Shown: positions 11,701 to 23,123 of the stretch, piece after piece | Numbering within the stretch: position 1 is the stretch's first letter | Layout: each line of letters begins with the position of its first letter | Origin: Scolanthus callimorphus | Lineage: Eukaryota; Cnidaria; Anthozoa; Actiniaria; Edwardsiidae | DNA: 64,000 nucleotides | Reading direction: 5' to 3' | NCBI GenBank assembly: GCA_033964015.1 | Contig: CM066914.1 | Span: 15,889,637-15,953,636, forward strand | The notes under the pieces: model-generated | The model's database searches: none | Told to the model about the DNA's origin: nothing | The model's input: the letters and a program-made list of their open reading frames with translations, nothing else | Translations under genes and position numbers: made by a program

Positions 11701-12403
11701 ACTGCGACAGACTAGGACACGTATGGTAATTAGTATTCACCATGGCAACGCGCCAAGTGTCGTCAACATTTAGACGTGACAGTTCGTTCAGCCAATCAGG
11801 GAGCGTCCTGAAAGTAGGGATAACACCAGTGGTGGAGTTCTCTTTGTCCTCGGAAGACTTTATCGCCTGGGTGTGATGAAACGCGAACAACAGAGGCACA
11901 TTCGCCGGAAACGCGTAATGGACAATAGCGTTTGTGATCAGAGAAAGTTCATTCTTGGGTGTGAACTTGAAGCCGAACTGCAAAACCCTGAAGTCTTTGC
12001 AGTGTATTTGAATCACCTGAATCTTGCTGGAGACCTTCTTTCCTGGAATCCACCTTTTGAACTTATTAGTGGATTTGGAGCTGCTGTAATACAAGTCTAG
12101 AATGCACGTTTGCGGAATGTGAAGTTCTTGCTGAATCTCGGCGTTTTTACCGCCTTGAGAAAGGTCAGGGTTGGACTGAAAGACAGAGCTGAACGACGTC
12201 TCCGTCTCAGAGCTAGCGATTAGAAATGAGACGCGAAAGTTGGTGACGTACAAGACACCGGAGATCCCAGACTTGCTTTCCGTCATGGCGCTGTATCTTA
12301 ACACATTCCGCGCACGCGCAACAATGATCTCTCCCGCAAGGTATGACGGGACGGGCATCGCTTCGTCTTTCACTTTTGTCATCGCCAATGAGTTCGCCGC
12401 CAT
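8715..12403 (-). CDS. MTMR10-like: Myotubularin-related pseudophosphatase, MTMR10/11/12 type
   Basis: Three minus-strand coding exons: 12403-11565, 11097-10864 and 9729-8715 (TGA). They join in frame to give 695 residues (human MTMR10 is slightly longer). The ATG at 12403 has a strong context (AAGATGGCGGCG). A PH-GRAM domain spans about residues 20-150, followed by a myotubularin phosphatase-like fold to about 520. WLSSLDGTRW spans the exon 2/3 junction, and DPYYRSIRGFQTLLQK and FSETYLLGLLDS follow, all diagnostic of this subgroup. Where active myotubularins have CX5R, this protein has KEESGRD (about 387-393) with no cysteine, so it should be catalytically dead. Known relatives act as adaptors for active myotubularins in phosphoinositide turnover on endosomes. 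Introns hold a MITE (11278-11523), another (10503-10712) and a TCATCA-rich stretch (9770-9870). An AG just upstream of the ATG (12415) may mark a 5' UTR intron. Confidence 0.92.
10503..10712. mobile_element. CATTCTCGTACCCAGA-family MITE, copy 2
   Basis: This is a full-length copy in the second intron of the myotubularin gene, with both ends recognisable (ATTCTCGAACCCAGAGCTCC and GCTCTGGGTACGAGAATG). Confidence 0.8.
11278..11523. mobile_element. TAGCCTGC-ended long hairpin MITE with 10-bp target duplication
   Basis: The two ~110-bp arms are nearly perfect complements, from TAGCCTGCTTAGCAGGCG to CGCCTGCTAGCAGGCT. The 10-bp direct repeat ATAGATCAAG flanks it at 11268-11277 and 11524-11533. It sits in the first intron of the myotubularin gene, so the pre-mRNA would contain a very stable stem. 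The near-identity of the arms suggests a recent insertion. Confidence 0.88.
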
Positions 12404-13089
12404 CTTGGATTTCCTGAAAATCAACGGGAGAGCGATCGGTTATGGAATTTGGGTTTTTACATTCTTTTTATGAAATTGAGCTACGGACCCAAGGGAAGCT
12501 CAAAGATCCATTCTTAGATCCATACCCGCGGCCGTTATTTTGGTCTGTCGTAGCCCCCTCGAACCCGTCTAGCTACGTCCTTGACGTGTAGCAGGGCAAA
12601 GGCAAATTCAATAATTCGAATCTACAATGTTGAGGGTGAATTCAGGAGTATCTATGTCGTGATTTTTTAACACATGACGAGTCTCCCAGAATTTCGCAAA
12701 GCTTTATTTTCGTCTTCAATAAAATCAATCAGATCTTTGTTTCTATGGTTATCCTTAAAAAGCCTTGATACACAAGTCACTTATCAAGGCTTTTTCAGAC
12801 AATAGACCATTTGTCTAAAACGTTAAGCTAACATTTTGCGCAGCAGGACTGCAATGAAGTTCAATTTCTTTTGAAAATGAGACCTGCTAATTCAATAGGC
12901 GACCCTATGTGACCTCGAGTAGCAAAACGGCGTTGGTAGTGGAATGACACGAGAATGCAATTAGGAGTTATTAGATTTACTTTGCAACGAAAGATTAGTC
13001 TGGTGATGAAAAGGCTACATACAAACTCTTAAGTTCGTGGCTCCAATTAATCATTACATGACAGATTAATAATGCTATGCACTTTTTTT

Positions 13090-13443
13090 CACGGCTCGAA
13101 ATTAACTATTTCAGGCAAATCCGGCCAGTTGGCTCCAAATCATGATAGAAGTGGTCGTCATGTTGATACACTTGGTCACCAGACGTATTTGTCCTACAGA
13201 CTGTTGTTCTAAAATAAGTTTTTCTGTTTACTTCATTACTGCGTCCAAGATAAATCTGACAAAACGAAAATCTGACAGAGGGCTACTGGAGAAACAGACA
13301 TATATTCATACATTTATTTCATCACGCCGACCAAGCACACTACTTTACAAACAAGCAGATCTCCAGTTTCCAGATGGAAAGTTAGTAGCCAGTGATAAAG
13401 ATCTGACGCATTGGCGACTGCACTTGGTGCTATTTCGAGCCCT
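13090..13443. mobile_element. CAGGGCTCGAAAT-type MITE
   Basis: The left end has GGCTCGAAATTAACT and the right end ATTTCGAGCCCTG, related to the CAGGGCTGGAAATTAAC family. The interior is diverged and the left end degraded. Confidence 0.5.
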
Positions 13444-13742
13444 GTAATCAAAAGGGTCAGTGTGAAAAGGACTACTGCGCTTGCTTGCGCCTGAATATTA
13501 TATTTTTTGACTGAAACATGGTGGTAGTTTAGGTGATTTCTACTGAACAAATTGTATGTCACCGTTGTTGTAGAAACGGTACTAAAAATGCATCAAGGCT
13601 TTGATTTGAAATGAATTGTTCCCCTCCCTCTTAATAGACAGAAAAACAAAATGATCGAGACCAATCAAGATGTAAAAGGGCAGTAATGAACCTGTTACGC
13701 AACTGCGCAGCTGTTCTGCGCATCTCTCAAATCAAAAAGTAT

Positions 13743-13846
13743 CATTCTCTAATCCAGAGCTCCCCAGCTCGTCTGCTCGCAGGGGAGGCTCTGGGGACAT
13801 CCATTTGAGTGCCGTCGCTGATTGGTTGATTTTGAGCGTTGGAGCA
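13743..13846. mobile_element. CATTCTCG-family MITE, right-truncated
   Basis: The left half matches the copies at 10503 and 43343 (CCAGAGCTCCCCAGCTCG, then GGGGACATCCATTTGAG), but sequence after about 13846 is unrelated. Confidence 0.65.
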
Positions 13847-15319
13847 TACAGCCTTGACGTGTTTTACAGGGACACTAACACATAGCGACGAGCATTACGA
13901 GAACAGTACTACATACTACATCGCGCGCGCACATCACGAGGCCTGAATTTCACACTTCACGGTTCACACGTTATTGCCTCGCGACATTCTATTGCATCAT
14001 GTCTTGTCATCGGGCCAACGGAAGCCTGATAAAAGAACAACACACAGGTCCTCATATGCTCCTGAAATACTGACAAAGCGCCAGCGGCGCGCGAGGCCCT
14101 CTTTCCATCAAGGCAACCAGACGAAGATCCTACAACACCGAAAGATTACTCCCAAGGGTCTAGGGCGTTTAGGCGTAGAAGTTGGCAATCGATTTTAGCA
14201 CATACGAATATATTTATAGGTTGTATACGTGGGTTCACGAGTGCGTCTCACGTACAGAATAACCTTTCCCTGATGAAGTATAATCCGCTATTCAGACATT
14301 ACAATAATGTGTTCATACAAGAAGACAGATGCGCCGCGCCTTTACGTGTTTATCTGTACCTCTGTGGTATAAGTGTTTATTTTATGGCTTCAACCTGTAA
14401 TATATATTTAATGTATTATTTTTACTGTGTATTATTTTAGTCGTTTTGATATCATGTTAATAGGTGTTGATAAGTATAATTAATTATACATCAAAGACCG
14501 GAACCCCTCTTTGTGTTGCATTTTGTGCTGCAAGGGATATCAATAAAATCAAAATAACAGGGTGTCCTATTTAATATCCGGTTAATCACCAGGTCGATTG
14601 CACTGTCTGAACATTACAGAACCCCTTCATCGCAGACCCCCGGGCTAGTTGATTCCAAAAACTACATCAAGCCTCTGAAATTCCACACGTTGTTTAATGT
14701 CTTCATCTGCTGTACATGTTACAAATCTTGCAATGATGGTCTGCTTAATATATAGAGAATAAATACAAATACAACAGAACAAGTATGATATAGTTCTATG
14801 AAAGGTATGAATCGCCTGATCTGCCATAAATCTTCGCAATTTTGGCGCCAAGTGTTTTTGATATACATGGTGACAAAAGCTCCTTGTTGGGGCGTGATGG
14901 GTCAATACAGCACTCTAATTTTAACTACCCTACAACCTCCTCTACCTTCTAGACAAATCGAGTCTGTATTGTGGGCATGGTGTCAACAGTCGCTTTCGAA
15001 GAAGAGAGTTTCACAGCGTTAGCTCTGAAGATACACAATCATTACTACATCTCAATCCTAACATGTGTCTCACATTATATCCTTGTCATCCCCCTAGGCA
15101 CCTGTGAAAGCTCGTTAGTGATGACACCACTTGTAGCAGACAGAGGTTTCAGTCTCCTTCTACAAGTCGAAAGCCCTTCTTGACTCGCGGTTTTGCATTT
15201 CATTTACGTCTATAATCGTGGAGAGAAGTGTAACTCCTTGGTCTATTCTACGAGCTACTAAACCGTATATTTATAGCCTCACCCAATAACTTTCAAACTA
15301 CTTCTAGTGCACCAGCCCA

Positions 15320-15835
15320 TAACCTTGTATCCATCCGCAAGCCCGCCTACTAGCCAGTCCATTACTATTCTACCCGCCTTAGTTGCCAGCCGATTGCTAG
15401 TAACTGTGTGTTCCGGAATGCGCAGGTCAATTACTACACTTGATTGTTAACTCCTTCATCCATTCGCAAGCCCGCCTAGTAACACTCCAATATTATGCCA
15501 CTCAGGCTAGTGCGCAACAGATTCACAACAACATGCCATTCGAGAACACTAGCCTTTTACACGTGTTTATTAACAGTTCCTTCCCCCATCTGCAAGTTGC
15601 CAAGCCAGTCCAATACAATTCCCCACGTATTAGCCGTCACCAAATTGTTCGTAACAACAACAGCATGCCTTTTGAGAGCACAAGTCTATTGCATATGCTT
15701 ATTATTTAACAGTCCCTTCCCCCATCCGCAAGTCCGTCTAGCCAAGTGACTACCATCTCATCCGTATCGATGCCCAGCTGGTTGTTAGTAACATGTCGCT
15801 CGAGTGCGCGGGATCTACACATCTGGCAATAGCCG
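15320..15835. repeat. Degenerate ~130-bp tandem repeat, about 4 units
   Basis: Two anchors recur in order. ATCCGCAAGCCCGCCTA-like strings lie near 15331, 15464, 15589 and 15724. GTTAGTAACAACATGCC-like strings lie near 15393, 15518, 15644 and 15778. Spacing is 125-135 bp. The last unit overlaps the 3' end of the minus-strand ORF beginning at 16679, so it supplies that protein's final ~28 residues. Confidence 0.7.
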
Positions 15836-16679
15836 CACGGCGGCAAAGTAACGCAGCGACAATAGAAAGTGGAACCTGCTCATCGACGCCATTATTTGAA
15901 ACACCAGACAACGACGACGACGAAAGAGATGGCAGTAAATGTTCGCTGACCCTAGGTAGCTTAACATGACTTTTCCTCGCACAATTAAAATCATCTTGTT
16001 TTTTCAACACGGCACGTTGTTGCTCCAGTGTAGTCAGACTCGCGCGCTGGTCAGGCAACGCTGAGGTTGAGCATCGCCTAGGTGACGGAGGTTGCATAAC
16101 AATTTCAGACTTTGTCTTTGCGTGTCCCCAAGAAAATCCTGAATCAACTCTTTGTGTTTCCTTACCCATACTGGAAGAATTCGAGATGGCTGAGGGTGCC
16201 GTATGGACCGTATGTCGCCTCTGTTGTGTGCGACGCTCAGAATTAGGTGCTAATTTCACCCTTGCTAAATGAGCGTTTGCAATCTCATTAGCATCCCAGC
16301 CGTTTATCGACATTCCATCAGCTGGATCACGAATCGAGACATTACAAGTATTCACTCCGTGTGGGATGCTCCTCATTATCCGTGGCGATTCGCTCCACGA
16401 AAACCTTCGATCGGAAGTTGAAAAGTTGCCCACCTCCGGAGCTGGGGATTTTCTTCCGCCATTACCCGTTAGCGATGGAAGATAAAGAGGAGATCGCGAA
16501 GTGGCTGTATTTAGTTGAGGCTCGTGACCACTTTCCAAGCTCTTAGTATCAATATTTGGGTTCTTATCCGTAGATGTCTCGTATATCATACGTGCTGTAT
16601 CAGACCGATCGGGAAAGGGAGTCCCCGCGCGTGCAAATTTACGACTTCGTGCAGATTTCATAATCACGAAATTGATCAT
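15750..16679 (-). CDS. Uncharacterised 309-aa protein, single open exon
   Basis: A continuous minus-strand frame runs from the ATG at 16679 to TAG at 15750. At this base composition a frame this long is unlikely by chance, so I treat it as probably coding, either a whole gene or a last exon. The protein is hydrophilic and rich in Ser, Arg, Pro and Asn, with no signal peptide, membrane segment or domain I know. Basic clusters such as KSARSRKFARAG near the start and RRTQQRRHT about midway suggest a disordered, possibly nuclear or cytoskeletal protein. The last ~28 residues fall in the adjoining ~130-bp tandem repeat, so the C-terminus may be recently acquired. An in-frame TGA shortly upstream of the ATG (near 16715) limits extension without splicing. 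No function is assigned. Confidence 0.5.
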   Translation of the reverse strand: MINFVIMKSARSRKFARAGTPFPDRSDTARMIYETSTDKNPNIDTKSLESGHEPQLNTATSRSPLYLPSLTGNGGRKSPAPEVGNFSTSDRRFSWSESPRIMRSIPHGVNTCNVSIRDPADGMSINGWDANEIANAHLARVKLAPNSERRTQQRRHTVHTAPSAISNSSSMGKETQRVDSGFSWGHAKTKSEIVMQPPSPRRCSTSALPDQRASLTTLEQQRAVLKKQDDFNCARKSHVKLPRVSEHLLPSLSSSSLSGVSNNGVDEQVPLSIVAALLCRRAAIARCVDPAHSSDMLLTTSWASIRMRW

Positions 16680-17807
16680 GTATTCCAAACACGTGTTCCT
16701 TCTGGTCGTCGATCATCTCACGCTATATCCATATGGTTTGGAACTCGCTATCTGCCTCCACTCAGACCCTCTATGGATTCTACGAAGAGTACTTAACGTT
16801 CTTCAGCTGACAACTAGTGAGCACTAGTACTCCTAATGATCGTACGACTGGCTTTGTCGTTGATCCAACTGACTGTGTGAAAGTTAGCTACGAAGATCAC
16901 AATTTTACACCCAAGATCGTGACCTTTTTCTTGACCTTCTCGACAAGTATCGATCGTATTTTAATTGCATTGTTTGCTATTTTCGGACCGAATTCCATAC
17001 TTTAGAATACAGTACATACAAAAACGTCGTTTCCGTCTGGTCTTCGATTTTTCACAAGAAAAATGCGAAAGAAACTGGGCGGAAGCCAGGTTTGATGTGG
17101 AACGTGAAATTCTAGGTTGAAGCTATGCGTTTCACGTACTCTGTGTCAAAATGGGGTCCAAGATGCTGTCAACGACAAATGCAAAAATAGGCACCGCCTC
17201 AATTAAAATTTTGTTTTCGAGTGGGAGCTGTTATGACAGTACTTCTCTCTCTGGTAACATATGTTAACTACAACATCAAAAAATACTACAAATTCCTAAA
17301 CCATTCTTTTCCTGAAAGCGTTATACGTAAATGAGCGGCAAATATTTACAGGATAGAATTTTTATGGGAGCAAATATGCAACATCGCTTTCCAGACTTCA
17401 CCTTTATATGGATCTGTCAGACAATTATTGTGAAGGTATGTCAAAACACTAGACTGGCTCTAGCCACTTGAATTGCATGGTGATGGATAATTAGCAAGAC
17501 TAGAGTAATTTTCTCATAAAAGAATTTTGGGCAACGAGTTGCATTCCAGTATCGAATCTGTACCCTCCCCAAAGATGCAGTTTATGACCCCACCCAAGTC
17601 CAAATTCAATTACAAGGTTTATTTGGCCAAAAATCATGGCCATGCCCACAGCAACCTATGAAATGAATGCCAGCAGTTATACAGTGCAAAACAAGAAAAT
17701 GTATATGATCAAATGTGGTTTACAGTTGTGAGATGTCTGATCTCTAAGATACGAACTGTAATTTCCTACAGCAGTTTACAATGTTGTGAGTGGGGTAATA
17801 AACCATC

Positions 17808-18260
17808 GGTTGCAGCTACCCGTCTATACTTGCACAATAAAAACATGTTCTCTCTGCACATGAAACTTCAATGTTTTGACATGAAAACCTGAACATCTTT
17901 GCCACAATATTCAAGTCAACAACAACATTTCAACAATAATCATTGAAAAAGCTAATATTCCCGTAGCTTTATAGTTTTTCTGGTGAGAAACAAATAAAGC
18001 AACTACATGTTTTTCACTTATGCCTGGTGCACACTTGCGACATAACAACATAAGATAAACATCACACAAACAAAATTGAGTGGTTTCAAAAAGTTGAAGT
18101 CGACAAAAAATCACATAAGATTGCTTTGGTGAAGTAATCTAATGATGATCCATGGAAAATACTAATACTTCAGTTATTTCCCCATGCTTTTTTCGTTGTA
18201 ACATAACGTCCTTATGTCGCTAGTGTGCACCAGGCTTTACAAGTGGTGCCAAAGCTTTGC
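17808..18260. mobile_element. Decayed GGTTGCA-type MITE split by a nested element
   Basis: CGGTTGCAGCTACCCGTCTA and following blocks match the element at 941-1247, including GTGCCAAAGCTT in the right part. The match is interrupted by the insertion at 18021-18236, so this copy is older than that insertion. Confidence 0.6.
18021..18236. mobile_element. Nested MITE with GCCTGGTGCACACT termini and TTA duplication
   Basis: Ends TGCCTGGTGCACACTTGCGA and its near complement (right end GTGTGCACCAGGCT) are flanked by TTA (18018-18020 and 18237-18239). Sequence on either side rejoins in the uninterrupted relative at 941-1247, confirming an insertion. Confidence 0.75.
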
Positions 18261-18269
18261 ACATGGGCA

Positions 18270-18522
18270 GAAGTAAGTTCTGTTTAGTTTAGCATCTCTC
18301 ATGCACAGGTTAGGTGCAGTGGAATGAGAGACTAGACCTCGGTTTATTGTCTCATCTGCAAGACATGGAACACAGGAGAAATGACGAGTCATTTCAACCC
18401 ACAATGAGCACTCAAGTCTGAAACACAACTCAAGCTGAACAGGAAAATCCCTAACGCCCAAGCCAGGTCTCAAACCTGGGTGACAGCGATGAGAGGCAAG
18501 CGTAATAATAACGTGCCACCCA
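18270..18522 (-). mobile_element. tRNA-derived SINE, diverged copy
   Basis: It matches the minus-strand SINE at 58448-58805: shared ACCTCGGTTTATTGTCTCATC block, then a head with GAGAGGCAAGCG and GTGCCACCCA. The tRNA-like head is at the right end and degraded. Confidence 0.65.
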
Positions 18523-18693
18523 ATTTCCCTGTATCCCCTATCCCTAAGATGTTTTGTCTGTAAGGTCCAACTTCAAATGTGAGCATACAAACTAATATAA
18601 CGAAAGCTGTACAACATAGACTTTCCCAGTTTGTGAAGAAAATGAAGAAAAACAAAATGGAATATATAATCTATGTACAATAAGTCTAACGAC

Positions 18694-18988
18694 TATTAGT
18701 ATAAACCAACTAATGGTCTATTACAAATCATGCATTCTGATTGGCTGAGCTACTAATGGTCTATTAGTGATAGACCGTACCTGGCAAAACCACCACCTTT
18801 CTTTGCAAGAAAACATGATTTTTCAACATAAAATAGTGGTATTTATTGCCAAAACCGACCAACTAGTTGGTTTATACTAAAACAATTAGACCTCTTGTCC
18901 TCATGTGCTATGATGTCAATAGACCATTCGGCCTTCGGCCTCATGGTCTATTCATCATAGCACATTCGGCCTCGAGGTCTAATTGTTA
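18694..18988 (+). mobile_element. ATTAGTATAAACCAAC MITE, copy 1
   Basis: It is nearly identical to 37478-37772 in the opposite orientation. The interior contains paired hairpins (CATAGCACA with TGTGCTATG; TAATGGTCTATTA). Confidence 0.8.
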
Positions 18989-19764
18989 AATATTATTCAA
19001 TATGTATTAATTTTTCATTAATGTGTAAATGTAATATACATAATATAGTACATATAGCCAATGACTTTGATAAGAGGCCACATGCCCGACTCTTCAGACT
19101 TACAGCAGGTAAGCTGAAATATGCTGGATCTCACAGACTGGCACTCTAAGCACTGAAGTAAGCAGGAAGATGATAAATTTAATGTTAATGATATACCTGG
19201 ATTATTAGAAAATTCTACCTCCGATCCAAGCTATTCATCAAACTTTATCACATAAGGTTAACTCTGTGCTGTTTTCTATTGGAGGGATTGATTAATTGAG
19301 TGTCTGTTGATTCAAATGGCACTTAAAACATGCAAGCTCAATACAATGACCCTATTGTAGCTATAAGCACACTCTTAATTAAGAAGTACCCTTGACACCA
19401 CAAGGTAGTCCATTCAGAGAGGCTAAGCCTCCCTGCTATCAACAGGAGCCCTGGGAGAAATAAGCACTCCTGCACAAAGGATCAAACATACATGCACCTG
19501 TTTTGATTAAGCAACATGCAGCATGTGCCTACAGGGTGCCTATACAGCTATAATCACCCTTCATAAACAAATGCACTAATTCAAAATGGCATCCAATTTG
19601 AAAAGCCATCATTATTCACTGACAAGCCTCAAGTTCACAGGGAACACAAAGCTCTTTCACATGCATTTCAGGTTAGTGCAGATTGCACATCAAGTAATGC
19701 ATTCTCTGTGAAACACAATGATACATGTGCAGAGACCAGCATGCCTCTCTTGTGTGCTCCCTAA

Positions 19765-20189
19765 CAGGGCTGCAAATTGTGCCCGTTGGGTCACTTTGGC
19801 GACTAAGTTTTTCTCTTTTGCGACTAAACTTTGTCAGTCAGTCAAAGTTTTGCAACTCACTTCTTGTCTAATCAACAGTGCAATAAACAAAGTATCAATT
19901 ATCGAGTTTCTTGCCTTTGTATTCATTGATTGTGTCTTTCAGCATTACATCAAACAAGGAATCTGAGATAGTGTTTACGAGCGATGGACGCCATTACAGC
20001 GGTTTCCTAATAAGCAGTAGCGCTGGTACATTATTTTGTGCAAAGCCGCTGGTCATGGATTGACTAAACTCATATATCGTGGGTGCAAGCTCAATTTTTG
20101 CGACTAACATTTTAGAAAATCAATGCAACTATAATTTTGAAACCAGTTGCAAATTTTCGACTGGAATTTTTTTTTGATTTGCAGCCCTG
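19765..20189. mobile_element. CAGGGCTGCAAATTG MITE with 5-bp duplication
   Basis: Ends CAGGGCTGC and GCAGCCCTG are inverted repeats flanked exactly by CCTAA (19760-19764 and 20190-20194). The interior has several GCGACTAA motifs in both orientations, as in 53347-53827. Confidence 0.75.
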
Positions 20190-20199
20190 CCTAAGGTAC

Positions 20200-20720
20200 C
20201 TCAATTAGAAAATTCACCCAACAAGCTCTCGAAACAGTTGGTGTTAACTCATTTTGGTGATTGGCAAGACTTATCATACTATCCCAGACAAACAAACTTC
20301 TCAGCCTCAGGCCATAGTTGTCAAAAATCTTGAGGTAGACATATTTGCTGGCACTCCTTTCCTGGTCACTAATGACATCATTGTCCATCCTGCAACATCA
20401 CAGGTTGCCAACAGGAATGATTCCCATACTACCCTGTCAATGAAAGTGGTACTCAGTCCCACTTAATGTGCCAAGCTCAATGTTTTGTTTTAAGATCATC
20501 CTAACCTGCATCCATTGTGAGGCTAGGGAATATCTTGAGATTGACGTTCCTCACATTTCTTGGATTGAAAACACAAGATCAGCCTTGGTAAGGTATTTCC
20601 TGATCCCCTCTTAAATTCATTGAAGCTTTTGCAAGTAATATACACATTGTCAATGCCTTGGATGAGCAGCAATAGCTGTCAAACATCAAGCCCATCTGAA
20701 CCATGTGCCCTATTACTATA
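20200..20720 (+). pseudogene. Retrotransposon polyprotein remnant (protease region)
   Basis: The plus frame around 20254-20466 reads AIVVKNLEVDIFAGTPFLVT, which resembles the segment after the aspartic protease of LTR retrotransposon pol proteins. Downstream in another frame YLEIDVPHISW is followed by stops. No reverse transcriptase, integrase or LTR is visible. I read it as a short decayed fragment; the superfamily is not determined. Confidence 0.4.
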
Positions 20721-21569
20721 GAGCATCTTCACACCAATAAGCTCAAAAGCTATAAGCATCAATTAAAAAGTGAGCTACCACTATCAGTTTTCTACCATTT
20801 GCAGTCTAATAAGATATTGTATAATAATCTATATTTTATAGACACTACAAGGTACAATGTTTTTCCAGATTGTGCCTACAGTAAAGGCCTTCTGATATTT
20901 TGCAGAAAATGTTTTTAAGGATTTTAAGGTGTATTTTGTGGGCATTTCACAGGAAAAATCTTCATAAATAAAATTAGTTAATAGATCTCTTGTGCTTGCT
21001 AAGAAAGGAATACAGAATTTACAAATTCACACAATTTTTACAAGTTTAGAGTGAGGGTTTTTTGATTTGCTATTCTAAAAACAATACTTGCAAAAAATGA
21101 GCCAATGAACCCATGGGTTCTGAATGCTTTTAGAGCCAGTTCCTTGTGGTATTACACTTGGAACACCTTGCGGTTTTTTGTTGTGGCACTTCGATTCAAA
21201 ATCAATTAAGTTCATTGAACTAAATTGATTTTGAATCGGTTTTGAAGGCAACTTTCCAACACATTTGGACTTTATTGCATAAAAACAGCCCCAATACCTG
21301 TGACAAGCGTTTATTGTAGTTCAATGGTATGTATTTTGCACAATTCCTGGCAAATTCTGCATGATTTCAGACTTTTTGCAAAATTCTGCCAATTACACAG
21401 GATTTCATGGGCTTGTGAATTTTGCAGGATTTGCATATTACCTAAATTTCACAGGCCTTAAGTCCCTGTAGTCCCCCTGGCTCTCCTGTTCCTAGGTGCA
21501 CTGCCCAAATATGATCATTGAAATATCAATATTTGTCTTCTGCACATGACATATATCCTGTGATATCTG

Positions 21570-22199
21570 TCATCTGAGCGAATTTAAATTGTTAAGCTTG
21601 TAAAAACTGCAAAAGTAAATATTTTCTGGGATGTTTGTGCTATCCATGTACTGAACAATAAAACCATTATCCAACTTGATTTTGCAGAATATTGTCTGAT
21701 TAGCCAACTCAACTATACTGTGGCCCTCGTCGGCTAAGTATGAGATGAAATTCTGCACAATCTCACAGGATAATGGATAACTACAGGAAAGAGAAAATTG
21801 CAAATGTGGGTAACAAACTATTAAGACAGCAATGCCATATCATTGAAATGTTGAAAAATTCACCCAAAGTTGACATTATTACACATTATACCCCCTCCCC
21901 TTCTACCACAACATTTCCTGTTCTTTATCAGGTGTTTATGTATGCAATCAGCTGTTGCAATATCAAAGAAAATGGTTATGATACAATGATTGCACAAGAA
22001 AAGAGATCTCTTCAACGGAATCTTCAGTAAAAACTTCTTCAAGCAAGACATACCGATAGACAGTCGTATTTTCCAGTAAATATTTCAACACATCGTTTCC
22101 GTTTTCCCTGTCAGATAACAGGGGGTCGAATTTCCTAGCGCCAGGGTGTAACGGCACGTGGGACTGAAACACAGCTTCACTCACTATAATACGTTTCAT
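21570..22199 (-). CDS. Uncharacterised 118-aa protein, two exons
   Basis: Exon 1 runs from ATG at 22199 to 22054, ending in a GTATGT donor. Exon 2 runs from 21780 (acceptor after TTTCTCTTTCCTGTAG) to TGA at 21570. The splice keeps the frame and gives 118 residues. The protein has mixed composition, with LKYLLENTTVYRYPLSCEIV across the junction and IFCKIKLDNGFIVQYMDS later. It has no signal peptide or known motif, and I do not recognise the family. A GTAAGA donor at 22447 suggests an upstream 5' UTR exon of about 22448-22680. The gene points away from the MAGUK gene that starts about 0.9 kb to the right, so the two may share a promoter. The last dozen residues are AT-rich and the true end could differ. 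Confidence 0.5.
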
Positions 22200-23123
22200 T
22201 CAAGTTTATAATGAAGTTTTACTTTTATAGACAAACTAGTACATATGTCAATCCTGAAATTTATAGTTCAATTAAACTCACCCGAATATGTGAGCCCAAA
22301 GCTTACCACAAACCAAAAATCGCGTAAACATCGAAACTGAACGCACACCAACCTCTCGCGCGGATACAGCAATTTATTAAAGAACCTACTGCCAATTTGG
22401 GGACTAAATCTAGAAAAATTAGCAATACACAATACAAGTTTTCTTACCTTGATAATTTAACGCAGCTGTGATGGTAAATCTGCTAGATAAATAACCTTAT
22501 CTTGAGTCCAAGAGCAGAGATCTTTCAAGCCAAGTTTTGCACACGAAGTCTTCAACTTTCCTTGATGCAGCATTTCCATGGATATTTCCACCAAGAAAGT
22601 ACGACTTGGATAAACCAATACGTGTACTACATAATGCAAAAATGTTGAGGGAGGTTGACGCAAGTGGTAGCGTAATTGTTAGGATCTAAAGTTAGTTTCT
22701 TCAGACTTTGATCAGCTCTTCCAACTCGTCAAATCAAAATAAGGGTTGGTGAGAGATAAAGCCTAGGGGACTGGACACTACATATTCACTTACCAGGGGA
22801 GGGAGGGGGTAGAAACAGATTATTCCGTGGCTCACTGTTTTCAACTTTTCCCCAATATATTTTACTTAGATAGTCCCTATAGATTTTGAATAAATTTATA
22901 AAAGTTTTGCTTTGGAAATAAGATATATATATTCGATTATCCTAGTAGAAATCTGGCTTGTAAAGAGTTATTATGCCCCCCCCCACATATTATTTCCACT
23001 CTTCCCACGTGACTAAGTCCTAGTCTATTGATTGAGTGCAGCGGCTCAAGCTTGGTGTTGGTGCTTTCCTTCGCACAATCTCTCGGTTTCTTTCATCCAG
23101 TTACCAGGAAAGACGCCGAAACA
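22200..23123. promoter_or_regulatory. Putative bidirectional promoter region
   Basis: This interval separates the divergent 118-aa gene and the MAGUK gene. It contains the possible minus-strand 5' UTR exon (22448-22680), short G and C runs, and presumably both transcription starts. I see no convincing TATA box. The shared-promoter reading is inferred from gene orientation only. Confidence 0.35.

Larger units (their letters stand above)
12404..15319. other. Gene-free stretch upstream of the myotubularin gene
   Basis: It contains the presumed myotubularin promoter and 5' UTR (about 12404-12600), a CAGGG-type MITE and a truncated CATTCTCG-family copy. A 74-codon plus frame (13974-14198) is followed by an AATAAA near 14550; it could be a 3' exon or transposon tail, but nothing in it is recognisable. 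No other gene is supportable. Confidence 0.5.
16680..21569. other. Gene-free stretch rich in repeats
   Basis: No cellular gene is supported. It contains MITEs, one SINE copy and a retrotransposon remnant (listed separately). Otherwise it is AT-rich sequence with short open frames only. Confidence 0.5.

Noticed and set aside
13974..14198. 74-codon plus ORF followed by AATAAA
   Set aside because: It has no recognisable content and no supporting exon; kept only as a note in the intergenic entry.
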